From Candidatus Gastranaerophilales bacterium (GTDB lineage: Bacteria; Cyanobacteriota; Vampirovibrionia; Gastranaerophilales; Gastranaerophilaceae): a stretch of DNA of 64,000 nucleotides. The notes beneath the pieces are model-generated. The model was not told the DNA's origin. It did not search any database and worked only from the letters and a program-made list of their open reading frames with translations. The stretch covers positions 17,907 to 81,906 of the forward strand of contig JAFQOV010000009.1 in assembly GCA_017402995.1 (NCBI GenBank), in the 5' to 3' direction. This document shows positions 53,725 through 61,997 of the stretch, piece after piece. Within the stretch, counting starts at the first letter, position 1. Each line of letters starts with the position of its first letter. A program made the position numbers and the translations under genes.

Positions 53725-54338
53725 TATTTATTCTTATATGATAACATCATGCCAGTCCCAAGCTCTAAAATTTGAGATTGATATGATGGATTATTAAACA
53801 AATTTTCAACATAATCTTGCACTTTTTCATAATGCGACAAGATATTATCTGCTAATATCACACCGCCATTTTTCAAAATTTTATCTGCAAGTTTAAAATA
53901 TTCAATATATTCTTTTTTGTTTGCGTCAATGAAAATAAAATCATATTTTTCGCGTTTATTTTTTTCAATTTCTTCTAAAATATCTTCCAAAACTACAATG
54001 GCAGAGCCAATTTTAGCCTCAACCAAGACATCAGGAAAATGATTTTTAAAATTGTTTCTTGCAACAGATTGTCTTTTTTCCCAAAATTCAATTGTTGTTA
54101 ATTTTCCTTTTGTTTCTCTTAATGCGCCCAAAATCCACATTCCACTATATCCGTTTGATGTGCCGATTTCTAAAACATTTTTTGCGTTATGGATTTTAAT
54201 TAAAGTATTTAAAAAATTCGCGCAATCTCTATCCAAATTCCAAAATTCACATCTGGTTTTTTCAAGTTCACAAAGCGTTTTTTCCGTGTCCTCGTCAAAA
54301 AAAACTGGTTTCAATTTTAAAACATTACAATTTGTCAT
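53724..54338 (-). CDS. Class I SAM-dependent O-methyltransferase-like protein
   Basis: A 204-residue protein of the caffeoyl-CoA/catechol O-methyltransferase group (COG4122 type). The SAM-binding motif is VLEIGTSNGYSGMWILGAL, followed by KLTTIEFWEKRQSVARNNF, DFIFIDANKKEYIEYFKLAD with the metal-binding Asp residues, and GGVILADNILSHYEKV. The substrate cannot be told. It overlaps the upstream beta-propeller gene by 14 bp. Its stop codon sits inside the peptide-operon terminator. Confidence 0.85.
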   Translation of the reverse strand: MTNCNVLKLKPVFFDEDTEKTLCELEKTRCEFWNLDRDCANFLNTLIKIHNAKNVLEIGTSNGYSGMWILGALRETKGKLTTIEFWEKRQSVARNNFKNHFPDVLVEAKIGSAIVVLEDILEEIEKNKREKYDFIFIDANKKEYIEYFKLADKILKNGGVILADNILSHYEKVQDYVENLFNNPSYQSQILELGTGMMLSYKNK

Positions 54339-55791
54339 TTTGCGCTTTCTGTTCTTTATCTGTAAAAATTATATTTGCAACATCAACATATGATTCTTGA
54401 ACGCTTGTAACCTTCATTGTTTCAAGGTCAAATAAAATATAATCTTTCGTATTTATTCCGCTAATCATAATGCTTTTTTCATCTGGAATTAAGGTCATTT
54501 TTGAATAGAAGCCTTCTTTTGCAATTTGTTCACGAGAGATTAATTTGTTTTCAACCGTGTCATAAACATCTAAAAAGCCGTGTTGTGAACATAAAATATA
54601 AATTTTTGTTTTAAATCTGATTGCATCTGTCGGTTTTTTGTCAAGCATAATTGTGCTAATTAATTTTGCTTGAACTTTGTCATAAACATATAATTCGGCT
54701 TTTGTTCTTGAAATTGCATAGATATTTGCAACGTCAGATAAAATTTGAGAAACATTTTGCGCTTCGCCAACTTGTTGAACAATGAACTCCGTGCCTGATT
54801 CGGTCACGTTATAAACTTTTGATGAATATTCATCATAAAATGAAATTGATTTATCAACTTCGCTATAAGCGATTTTTGAAGGTCTTTGATCAAGCTTTAT
54901 AATTTTTTTAAGCTCCATTGCGCTCAAATCAACAACATAGATTTCTTTTGCATTTTGCGAAGCAACATAGGCTAAATTTTCTTTTTTGTCTAAGGCAACA
55001 TCTGTTGCGCTTGCGCCAATTTCAATTTGTTGCACAATTCTTTCGTCTTTTAAATCAATAATTTCAAGCTTTTTACCACTCCAATATAATACAAGTGCTA
55101 CTTTAGATTTTTCAGAAGTCACTATTTTTAAAGGCATTGATGACAATTTCAATTCGTATAATGGATTTTTTGATGTGTCATCATATACAGATAAAAATTT
55201 TGAATTTTTAGAGTTAATTAGCGCTTTTTTGCCCTTTAATTCTGCACTTAAAATAAACTCGTCACGCTTAATTGCAGGAGAATATGGATTAACTATTTTT
55301 TCTTTTTCTTCTTTTTTGAAAGTCAAAGTTGTTTCTTCTTTTGTTGGAATTAATAAATCCCCAAGGGTCAATTTCAAACTATCAGGCATTTTCAACCCAA
55401 CAGGAGTCAACATATCTTGTGGCATCAAGCCAAGGCGGACTTTAATTGGCAATTCGTCTTGTTTTGTTAAAGTATAATTTCCTTCTTTATCTTTTGAAAC
55501 TTTTAGTAAAGAATAGCCATTATTTAACAAAACAACCTCTGGCAAATCTTTCAAAGTTTTATTATTTGGATAAGTATATTCAATTTTTATTGTTTCAACA
55601 TCTGCAATGCTTGGTGGCGTAAGAGGAATATACATTTCATCATTAGATAATGTAATCACGCTATCAAACCTTTGTTGCGCAGATGGAAGATTCTTTTTGA
55701 TAAATGCCCAAACATCATTTGGCAATTTTGAAGCAAATGAAACATTACAAGAAAATATCAAAAACAATAAAAATAAAAATATTTTTTTCAT
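54325..55791 (-). CDS. Exported YVTN-type beta-propeller protein
   Basis: A 488-residue protein with a signal peptide (IFLFLLFLIFSCNVSFASK; a Cys occurs but not in a standard lipobox). After an about 190-residue N-terminal domain, blade-like repeats follow: GASATDVALDKKENLAYVAS, then EIYVVDLSAMELKKIIKLDQ and IYAISRTKAELYVYDK. These give a YVTN/NHL-type propeller, a common interaction surface in cell-envelope proteins. A GGGAT ribosome-binding site precedes it. It follows dnaJ by 9 bp in the same orientation and may be cotranscribed. Function unknown. Confidence 0.75.
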   Translation of the reverse strand: MKKIFLFLLFLIFSCNVSFASKLPNDVWAFIKKNLPSAQQRFDSVITLSNDEMYIPLTPPSIADVETIKIEYTYPNNKTLKDLPEVVLLNNGYSLLKVSKDKEGNYTLTKQDELPIKVRLGLMPQDMLTPVGLKMPDSLKLTLGDLLIPTKEETTLTFKKEEKEKIVNPYSPAIKRDEFILSAELKGKKALINSKNSKFLSVYDDTSKNPLYELKLSSMPLKIVTSEKSKVALVLYWSGKKLEIIDLKDERIVQQIEIGASATDVALDKKENLAYVASQNAKEIYVVDLSAMELKKIIKLDQRPSKIAYSEVDKSISFYDEYSSKVYNVTESGTEFIVQQVGEAQNVSQILSDVANIYAISRTKAELYVYDKVQAKLISTIMLDKKPTDAIRFKTKIYILCSQHGFLDVYDTVENKLISREQIAKEGFYSKMTLIPDEKSIMISGINTKDYILFDLETMKVTSVQESYVDVANIIFTDKEQKAQNDKL

Positions 55792-55800
55792 GTTATCCCT

Positions 55801-56928
55801 TTATTTGTTTAAAACAGATTTCACTCTGTCAATTATACCATCTTGTTGTGCTCTTGATAATTCCAACAATTCTTTGTACAATTTTTCCTCTTGAGCAGAG
55901 ATTTTTTGCGGAATTACAACTTTTAAAATAACGTAATGATTTCCTTTTTGAGAAGTTGAACCCAAATATGGCACGCCTTCATTTTTAAGAGTGAGCTTAT
56001 CTTCATTTTGGCTTCCTCTTGGAATATTTAATTGCGCTTGTCCATGGATTGTTTTGATTGTAACAGTGTCTCCCAAAACAGCTTGCAAGTTTGAAATTTC
56101 AAGCTCAGTATAAATATCAAAACCTTCGCGAGTAAACTCTTTTGACGGTTTAACATGTACAACAACATAAAGGTCGCCGCTTCTTCCGCCATTTAAACCA
56201 GAATTTCCTTCGTTTGCAACGCGCATTTTAGAGCCGTGTTCAATGCCATGAGGAATTTTGATTGTAAGTTTTTTCTCTCTTTCAACACTTCCTGCGCCAC
56301 GACAAGTTTTACAAAAAGATTTTGGATTTTTCCCGCTGCCATGGCAATTTGGACAAGTTGTCACAGAAGTGAATGAACCTAATATTGTTTGAGTAGATTT
56401 TTGTACCCTTCCTTGTCCGTGGCAAACTGGGCAAACTGTATCTTTTGCATTTGGGTCAACCCCTGTTGAATTACAGCTTTCGCAAGGTTCAAGATGACGA
56501 ATTTTGATTTCTTTTTCACAACCAAAACAAGATTCCTCAAATTCAATTTGAATATCTAACCTTAAATCGTCGCCTCTTTGAGGAGCGTTTGCTTGAGCTT
56601 CATAGCCCCTTGAAAAACCAAAACCGCCACCAAAAAATGATGAAAAAATATCTGATAGGTCAATATCGCCCATATTGAAAGTATTTGGATTAAAACCAGC
56701 ATTTGTTAAGCCATCTTCGCCGTATCTATCATAAATTTGACGTTTGTTATCATCAGATAAAGTTTCATAGGCTTTGCCGATTTCTTTAAATTTATCTGCC
56801 GCATCTGGCGCTTTATTAACATCTGGGTGATATTGTCGCGCTTTTTGTCTGAACGCTTTTTTTAATTCATCTTTTGTAGCGTTTTTATCCACGCCCAATA
56901 TTTCATAGTAATCCATTGTTTTAGTCAT
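55801..56928 (-). CDS. dnaJ: Chaperone DnaJ (Hsp40)
   Basis: A 375-residue full-length type I DnaJ. The J domain begins [20 protein letters not shown] and has the HPD motif in [11 protein letters not shown]. The Gly/Phe-rich linker ([11 protein letters not shown]) is followed by four CxxCxGxG zinc repeats ([36 protein letters not shown]) and the C-terminal client-binding domains. It delivers substrates to DnaK and stimulates its ATPase. It overlaps the grpE stop by 8 bp. Confidence 0.98.
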   Translation of the reverse strand: MTKTMDYYEILGVDKNATKDELKKAFRQKARQYHPDVNKAPDAADKFKEIGKAYETLSDDNKRQIYDRYGEDGLTNAGFNPNTFNMGDIDLSDIFSSFFGGGFGFSRGYEAQANAPQRGDDLRLDIQIEFEESCFGCEKEIKIRHLEPCESCNSTGVDPNAKDTVCPVCHGQGRVQKSTQTILGSFTSVTTCPNCHGSGKNPKSFCKTCRGAGSVEREKKLTIKIPHGIEHGSKMRVANEGNSGLNGGRSGDLYVVVHVKPSKEFTREGFDIYTELEISNLQAVLGDTVTIKTIHGQAQLNIPRGSQNEDKLTLKNEGVPYLGSTSQKGNHYVILKVVIPQKISAQEEKLYKELLELSRAQQDGIIDRVKSVLNK

Positions 56929-57517
56929 TTTCCTTTTCCTTGGCTACTCCAACCAGTGCAGGTCTTAAAACTTTATCGCCCATTTTGTAGCCTTTTTGAG
57001 CGACATATGCAACACAATTTGGCTCAAATTCATCTGTTGCAATTTGAGAAATTGCCTCGTGTTCGTTTGGGTCAAATTCTTTTCCTAAAGCGTCAATTTC
57101 TTCCATTCCTGCTTTTTTCAAAATTTCAACAAGTTGTTTAATTGCAACTTCGTAGCTTTGTTTCACAGTTTCACAATTATCAACGTTTTTCAAGCTTTCA
57201 GACGCTCTATCAAAAGTGTCTAGTGCAACAGTTAATTTTGACAAAACTTCAGCACAAGCATATTTAGATAATGCTTCTTTTTCTTGTTGTGTTCTTTTTC
57301 TAAAATTGTCAAAATCCGCAGCAAGACGAATATATTTGTTATTTAAATCTTCATATTTTTGTTCGAAATCTTCTTTAACTTCTTCTTTAACTTCTTCTTG
57401 AGCTTCCTCATTGATTTCGATTTTTTCTTCTTTTAGTTGCTCTTCTTTAATTTCTTCGATATTTTCTTCGATTTGTTCACTGAATGGATTTTTATTGTCT
57501 TCCATATTTTTCTCCAA
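56921..57517 (-). CDS. grpE: DnaK nucleotide-exchange factor GrpE
   Basis: A 198-residue protein. The first about 65 residues are highly acidic ([20 protein letters not shown]). They are followed by the coiled coil and head with [20 protein letters not shown] and the closing [17 protein letters not shown], both GrpE signatures. It releases ADP from DnaK. An isolated GAGTGCT sequence at 57565-57571 upstream matches only one half of a CIRCE operator, so heat-shock control by HrcA is not supported. Confidence 0.96.
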   Translation of the reverse strand: MEKNMEDNKNPFSEQIEENIEEIKEEQLKEEKIEINEEAQEEVKEEVKEDFEQKYEDLNNKYIRLAADFDNFRKRTQQEKEALSKYACAEVLSKLTVALDTFDRASESLKNVDNCETVKQSYEVAIKQLVEILKKAGMEEIDALGKEFDPNEHEAISQIATDEFEPNCVAYVAQKGYKMGDKVLRPALVGVAKEKEND

Positions 57518-57591
57518 ATTAAAGTACTTAATAACAATATTATAAAATATGAAAGATAGATGTCGAGTGCTCTTGTGATGTATTTAACAAT

Positions 57592-57668
57592 AAAAAAACG
57601 AGCCTTGCGCTCGTTTTTTTATATGCAAGACTCGTTTTCATCTTATTTAAGAACAAAAACGAGCCTTG
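57592..57668 (-). terminator. Tandem terminator hairpins after flagellin
   Basis: Read from the flagellin stop on the minus strand, a hairpin using CAAGGCTCGTTTT and AAAACGAGTCTTG (57625-57668) comes first. A second, tighter hairpin (CGAGC/GCTCG with long A and T tracts, 57592-57620) follows. The two share the AAAACGAGCCTTG core, which suggests duplication. Confidence 0.8.
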
Positions 57669-57694
57669 TGGAGAGAAAAATCTGTTATGAGTTA

Positions 57695-58558
57695 TTATGC
57701 ACCAAGCAATTGTAGTGCTGTTTGCTGTAAGCTGTTTGCAATTGTTAATACAGAAGCATTTAATTGTTGCATAATTTGTTGAGAAGTTAAGTTTGTTGCT
57801 TCTTCTGCAATGTCTGCATCTGTATACAATGCTTTAGCTGTCTCCAACGACTCAATTCTGATTGACATACTGTCGTATGAACTTTCCATACGGTTTTCAT
57901 ATGCCCCCAAAAGACCTCGTTTTGTTGCTATTGTGTCGATTGCTGCTTGAATTTTTTCCATAAACGCACGGCAGTTCGCGTTACTTGGATCAAAATCACC
58001 ACTTTCTGGGTTTAAATTATCAGGCAATGTTGTTTCCATTTCCGCTATATGACAATCAGTCAACGCTGCTGAAATATCGAGCGTGTCTAAATCTGCGTCA
58101 TAGCCTGGTCCCATTTGGATAATAATTTCATCTACTGAACCATCAAGCATTGTTCGACCGTTAAAGTTTGTTGTTTCTGCCAATCTGTCAATTTCATCAA
58201 GACGTTCGATGATTTCTTGAACGGCAGCGGTTCTAGAGTTTAAATCATTTGAATCATTCGCCATGTTAATTAATAGGTCGTTGATTCTTTGATAGTGATC
58301 GCTAATTGAAACCATTCCATCTTCTGCAACTGTTAAGAAACTTTGTGCATTTTGAATGTTCTGCATAGCTTGTTTTGAGCCCCTGATTTGAGCTTCCATG
58401 TTTTCTGAAATTACCAAACCCGCAGCATCGTCCCCTGCTCTGTTAATTTTTAAACCAGTTGATAATCTTTCCATTGTTTTGGTTAAACTATCATTTGCTT
58501 GGTTTAGATTTACGCGGGCGGTAAATGACGGTATGTTCGTCCCTAATGTGATAGCCAT
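57695..58558 (-). CDS. fliC: Flagellin
   Basis: A 287-residue flagellin. The N-terminal D0/D1 region has NLNQANDSLTKTMERLSTGL and KINRAGDDAAGLVISENMEA, and the C-terminal region has ENRMESSYDSMSIRIESLET and LNASVLTIANSLQQTALQLL. The central variable part is short (about 60 residues, with Cys at AALTDCHIAEM and SNANCRAFM), so the filament surface is small. A GGAGAG ribosome-binding site and a good sigma-28 promoter precede it, and paired terminators follow. It is the likely substrate of the Maf protein at 9.7-11.6 kb. Confidence 0.97.
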   Translation of the reverse strand: MAITLGTNIPSFTARVNLNQANDSLTKTMERLSTGLKINRAGDDAAGLVISENMEAQIRGSKQAMQNIQNAQSFLTVAEDGMVSISDHYQRINDLLINMANDSNDLNSRTAAVQEIIERLDEIDRLAETTNFNGRTMLDGSVDEIIIQMGPGYDADLDTLDISAALTDCHIAEMETTLPDNLNPESGDFDPSNANCRAFMEKIQAAIDTIATKRGLLGAYENRMESSYDSMSIRIESLETAKALYTDADIAEEATNLTSQQIMQQLNASVLTIANSLQQTALQLLGA

Positions 58559-58588
58559 TTTTTTCTCTCCATTTTTTCCACACCATCT

Positions 58589-58615
58589 ATATCGTTTTTA
58601 TTTTCTTATACTTTA
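58589..58615 (-). promoter_or_regulatory. Sigma-28 promoter of flagellin
   Basis: On the minus strand, TAAAGTAT (58608-58615) and AACGATAT (58589-58596) are separated by 11 bp. The known sigma-28 consensus is TAAAGTTT-N11-GCCGATAA, so both boxes match well at the exact spacing. They lie about 30-57 bp before the start codon. Confidence 0.75.
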
Positions 58616-58640
58616 GTATGTTTTTTTCATACTTTAGTAT
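58608..58640. repeat. Duplicated 12-bp element over the flagellin promoter
   Basis: ATACTTTAGTAT occurs at 58608-58619 and again at 58629-58640, a 21-bp period (two helical turns). Each copy is itself nearly symmetrical. One overlaps the sigma-28 -35 box, and the other lies just upstream. This is consistent with a regulator-binding pair or a duplicated -35 element. Confidence 0.65.
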
Positions 58641-58734
58641 AAGATTTTCCATTTTTTCAAGCTATATCTGCGTTTTAGACCCTTAAATTATTTTTTTAAA
58701 TATCCTCCATATGTATTAGAAAACGCAAATTTTG

Positions 58735-58743
58735 TGCTAAAAT
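58735..58743 (+). promoter_or_regulatory. Extended -10 box (TGCTAAAAT) of the rsmE operon
   Basis: TG-C-TAAAAT, with the hexamer at 58738-58743, lies 10 bp before the ATG at 58753. The predicted leader is about 3 nt and no Shine-Dalgarno sequence is present. Confidence 0.55.
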
Positions 58744-58752
58744 AACAATGTT

Positions 58753-59475
58753 ATGCCACATTTTTTAATCAAAAAAGAAGAAATATTTAACAGCTTTATC
58801 GAACTTAAAACTAATGAAAATCTTTTTCATATCACAAAGGTTTTAAGGGCAAAATGTGGCGAAAAGATTAAATTTATTGACGAAAACCAAATAGTTTATC
58901 ATTGCGAAATCAATGAAATTTCTAAAAATTATTTAAAAGCAAATATCTTAACTAGTGAAAAATCACAAAGAATATTAAATTATAACCTTTGTTTAATTCA
59001 ATCAATATTAGCGCCAGACGCGCAAAATCTTGCGATTGCAAACGCTGTGCAGACAGGAGTTAAAGAAATTTATCCCGTTATATCAGATAATGTTTCACAA
59101 AGCCTAAAAACTTTAGAAAATAAAAAAGAAAAATGGGAAAAAATTGCAATTGAAAACTTTAAACAATGCGAAAGAGCAGATTTAGCAACAATTCAACCGA
59201 TAAAAACATTAAAAGAAGCATTAGAGGAATTTAAAAAAGAAAATATTTTAATATTTGCCGAAAAATATGTAAATATTGAATTAAATAAAGCCTTAGTGGA
59301 TATAAATAAACAAGAAAAAATTGCCGTGGTTATTGGACCAGAGGGTGGTTTTTCGCAAAAAGAATTTGAATATTTTATAGATAATAAATATAAATTAATT
59401 TCACTTGGAAATATGATATATAAAGCGCCAAATGCAATCACAGCAGGCATTAGCAACGTTATAACGAGGATATAA
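58753..59475 (+). CDS. rsmE: 16S rRNA (uracil-1498-N3)-methyltransferase RsmE
   Basis: A 240-residue SPOUT-class enzyme. The N-terminal PUA-like region has FHITKVLRAKCGEKIKFID. The knotted SAM-binding domain has IAVVIGPEGGFSQKEFEYF and the ending SLGNMIYKAPNAITAGISNV, where RsmE proteins usually have LGxxILRxETA. The ILRTETA motif is thus altered here (MIYKAPNA), although the fold signature is intact. The ATG at 58748 is out of frame. The stop abuts the start of the next gene, so rsmE and the CCA-type gene form an operon. Confidence 0.9.
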   Translation: MPHFLIKKEEIFNSFIELKTNENLFHITKVLRAKCGEKIKFIDENQIVYHCEINEISKNYLKANILTSEKSQRILNYNLCLIQSILAPDAQNLAIANAVQTGVKEIYPVISDNVSQSLKTLENKKEKWEKIAIENFKQCERADLATIQPIKTLKEALEEFKKENILIFAEKYVNIELNKALVDINKQEKIAVVIGPEGGFSQKEFEYFIDNKYKLISLGNMIYKAPNAITAGISNVITRI

Positions 59476-60786
59476 ATGTTTAAAGACGAAATTTTAAATT
59501 CATTCAAAAATATCTTCAAAAAGTACGACTGCTATTTAGTTGGCGGATATTTAAGAAACTATTTTTTAAATAACGAAACTTCTTTTGATAGAGATATTGT
59601 TTGTTTAAAAAATGCAAAAGCACTCGCGCTTGAACTTGCCGAGTTTAGCGACGGAACTTTTATTGAATTAGATAATGAAAACGAAATTTATCGCGTTGTT
59701 TTAAAAGATAAAACTAATTATTTTGATATTTCAAAATGCCTAGAAGATGACATTTTAAAAGACATTCAAAGACGCGACTTTACAATAAATTCAATTTTTT
59801 ATGATTTAAATGAAGAAAAAATCATTGACCCGCTAAATGGCATTAAAGATATTGAAAACAAAATCATTAGAACCTACAACCTTCAAAATTTAATTGATGA
59901 CCCACTCAGAATGTTAAGATTATATCGTTTTTATTCAAAATTGGGTTTTGAAATTGAAGATGAACTTTTAAATTTCACAAAAACAAATTTTGAACTGATT
60001 AAAAATGTGGCGCTTGAGCGAATTAATCAAGAAATTTTACTGCTTTTTGAGGGTGAATTTTTAGCCAAAACGCTTTTAAAAATGTATGATGACGGGGTTT
60101 TGGAAACTATTTTCCCGTTTGTTAAAGAAATTAAAAAAATACCTAAAAATTCGCACCATCACCTCGATTTAATTCATCATTCAATCGAAACAGTTAAAAA
60201 TATCAGAACAAACAACCCTCTTTTAAAGCTTTCTGCTTTTTATCATGACATTGGAAAGCCGTCTACTTGGTCAATTGAACCTTCAGGGCGTCATAGATTT
60301 ATTGGACATGATATTGCGGGGAGTGAAATTGCGCAAAAAGAATTAAAAGATTTAAAATTTTCAAAAAAACAAATTTCATACATCACAAAAATGATTAAAT
60401 ATCACATTTATCCTGCAACTTTGGCAAATTGCCCAGATAACAAAAAAGCCTTTGCTAGATTTGTCAGAAAATTAGGAAAAGATAGCCTAGATATTATTGA
60501 GCTTTCTCGCGCAGATAGATTAAGTGCCCAAGGGGAAGATATCACGCCCGAAATTGTTGAAAATGCGCTTAATCATTTGGAAAATTTAAAAAATTATTAT
60601 CTTGAAGTTGAAAGCCTTGCACTTGAACCAAAACCATTGTTAGATGGCAAGGAAATTATGGAAATTCTTAATATTAAGCCGAGCAAACTTGTTGGCGAAA
60701 TGCTGGAAAGCATCAAACTTGCGCAACTTTCAGGCGAACTTCAAACAAAAGAGCAAGCTATTGAATTTATAAAAAAACAAAAATAA
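59476..60786 (+). CDS. cca: CCA-adding-type tRNA nucleotidyltransferase with HD domain
   Basis: A 436-residue poly(A) polymerase/CCA-family protein. The catalytic head has CYLVGGYLRNYFLN and SFDRDIVCLKN, with the two metal-binding Asp residues. QRRDFTINSIFYDL and IDDPLRMLRLYRF follow, and the HD domain has LKLSAFYHDIGKPSTWS and GHDIAGSEIAQKE. It either adds CCA to tRNA ends or is a poly(A) polymerase or A-adding enzyme; some relatives split these jobs, and the sequence alone does not decide. It begins directly after the rsmE stop. Confidence 0.88.
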   Translation: MFKDEILNSFKNIFKKYDCYLVGGYLRNYFLNNETSFDRDIVCLKNAKALALELAEFSDGTFIELDNENEIYRVVLKDKTNYFDISKCLEDDILKDIQRRDFTINSIFYDLNEEKIIDPLNGIKDIENKIIRTYNLQNLIDDPLRMLRLYRFYSKLGFEIEDELLNFTKTNFELIKNVALERINQEILLLFEGEFLAKTLLKMYDDGVLETIFPFVKEIKKIPKNSHHHLDLIHHSIETVKNIRTNNPLLKLSAFYHDIGKPSTWSIEPSGRHRFIGHDIAGSEIAQKELKDLKFSKKQISYITKMIKYHIYPATLANCPDNKKAFARFVRKLGKDSLDIIELSRADRLSAQGEDITPEIVENALNHLENLKNYYLEVESLALEPKPLLDGKEIMEILNIKPSKLVGEMLESIKLAQLSGELQTKEQAIEFIKKQK

Positions 60787-60787
60787 A

Positions 60788-60820
60788 GCCGATAAACCCT
60801 TATGATAGGCTTTTATCGGC
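60788..60820. repeat. Hairpin between cca and the sigma-28-controlled gene
   Basis: GCCGATAAA (60788-60796) pairs perfectly with TTTATCGGC (60812-60820) around a 15-nt loop. Neither side carries a clear T run, so it may be a weak terminator or RNA-stabilising structure between these convergent genes. Confidence 0.5.
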
Positions 60821-60862
60821 ACTAAAATTAAACAATAGAGGAGAATAAGGAAAAAATCTCTG

Positions 60863-61246
60863 TTAGTCTTGCGCGAAAATTTGCGCTGCAAGAGCCATTT
60901 TCTTTTCATCAGACAACATTCCAGGGAATTCATCTTCCAATGCGTCTGCAATTTGATTTACCCCAAGTTCGAAATCAGCCATCATAGCTTCAATATCCGC
61001 CATTCGATCCGCACTTAAATGGTCAGCTGGGTTAACTTCTTTTTTAGCTGCCACGTTAATTTGTGCCAAGTTTTGCATACCTGCAATGTTTAAGGCACTC
61101 ATCACACCATCTGGATTTTTTTCGCTTGTAACGTTAGCTTTTGCTTCGTTTTGCGATTTTTCACCAAGTTTATTTTCGTCATTTTTTGAACTTGCTTGGT
61201 GATTACCGATTGAATAATTTCCAAACCTAACTTGATTAATGTCCAT
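60863..61246 (-). CDS. Sigma-28-controlled small protein of unknown function
   Basis: A 127-residue soluble protein starting MDINQVRFGNYSIGNHQ. The first half is polar and probably disordered. The second half has LSADRMADIEAMMADFELG and DEFPGMLSDEKKMALAAQIF, predicted helices. It lacks the FlgM motif and any known flagellar family. An AGGAG ribosome-binding site and a near-consensus sigma-28 promoter (61286-61312) show it should be switched on with flagellin. It could be a flagellar accessory, chaperone or regulator. Its N-terminus (INQVRFGN) is loosely similar to the short motif seen in several other proteins here. Confidence 0.7.
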   Translation of the reverse strand: MDINQVRFGNYSIGNHQASSKNDENKLGEKSQNEAKANVTSEKNPDGVMSALNIAGMQNLAQINVAAKKEVNPADHLSADRMADIEAMMADFELGVNQIADALEDEFPGMLSDEKKMALAAQIFAQD

Positions 61247-61285
61247 TGTCAGCTCCTTATTCTATGCTTTATTGTCACATTTTAG

Positions 61286-61312
61286 ATATCGGCTTTCTTT
61301 TTTTGTTCTTTA
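61286..61312 (-). promoter_or_regulatory. Sigma-28 promoter of the 127-aa unknown gene
   Basis: On the minus strand, TAAAGAAC (61305-61312) and GCCGATAT (61286-61293) are exactly 11 bp apart. The -10 part matches seven of eight bases of the sigma-28 consensus GCCGATAA. It lies about 40-66 bp before the start codon. Confidence 0.75.
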
Positions 61313-61374
61313 GATTTTTGTTTCGTTTTTTTACAAAAGTTAATATTTATTTATTTGAAGCTGGCTCAAAGTAT

Positions 61375-61383
61375 TGCTATAAT
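61375..61383 (+). promoter_or_regulatory. Extended -10 box (TGCTATAAT)
   Basis: TG-C-TATAAT lies 29 bp before the TTG start at 61413. It is the same motif as in the leaderless genes, but here an AAGAGG ribosome-binding site follows, so the leader is about 23 nt. Confidence 0.6.
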
Positions 61384-61412
61384 CATTGTAAGAACAAGAG
61401 GTTTGAGAAATT

Positions 61413-61988
61413 TTGTTTAAAAAAACGTTAATATATATATTAATATTTTTAACTTCAACAGTTTTTGCTTCAACAAAAATTCAACTTGAAGCGCTCGAAA
61501 ATTTTTCAACAAACAACCCAAGCGCTACTTTTAGCGCCAAAATTGCAAATGATGTTCAACTTGATGAAATAAATTTATCTAAAGATGACATCATTAATTG
61601 CACGCTCAACAAAACAACTGCTCCAAAAAGAGCAAAAATGGACGCAAAAATCTATTTTAATCTTTTAAATTATCAAAACGAACAAGGCGAACACGCATTT
61701 TCAAAAGAATATGTTGGCAAATATAAAAGCGAGATTTTAATTGAAAAAGTCAAAAATACTTCACCAAAAAAAGTAATCAAATCAACTGCTGGCGCAATAG
61801 GAAACCATTACGTTCCAGGAGTTTCACAAGCAATATCTTTTGTTGACGGCGTTGTGACAAATGAAGAAGAAAACCGCTTAAAATCTGGATTTGTACAAGT
61901 TTATAAAGATTCACCTTTGTCATACGTTGAAAAAGGGGAAGAAGTTGAAATTAAAAAAGGGGATATTTTCTATCTCTTAGTCAAATAA
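61413..61988 (+). CDS. Exported protein of unknown function, TTG start
   Basis: A 191-residue protein with a signal peptide (FKKTLIYILIFLTSTVFAS, cut near residue 20). The start is TTG; no ATG precedes the signal peptide in frame, and AAGAGG lies about 12 bp upstream as ribosome-binding site. The mature part begins TKIQLEALENFSTNNPSATF and contains the compact hydrophobic-turn region TAGAIGNHYVPGVSQAISF. It ends EVEIKKGDIFYLLVK. This general layout resembles envelope proteins with a gating or linker loop, but no family is recognised. It is followed 9 bp later by the phosphohexomutase gene, so the two are cotranscribed. Confidence 0.7.
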   Translation: MFKKTLIYILIFLTSTVFASTKIQLEALENFSTNNPSATFSAKIANDVQLDEINLSKDDIINCTLNKTTAPKRAKMDAKIYFNLLNYQNEQGEHAFSKEYVGKYKSEILIEKVKNTSPKKVIKSTAGAIGNHYVPGVSQAISFVDGVVTNEEENRLKSGFVQVYKDSPLSYVEKGEEVEIKKGDIFYLLVK

Positions 61989-61997
61989 GGAAAAACC

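Noticed and set aside
57565..57571. Half of a CIRCE operator upstream of grpE
   Set aside because: Only one arm (GAGTGCT) is present; the partner arm at the required 9-bp spacing is absent on either side.
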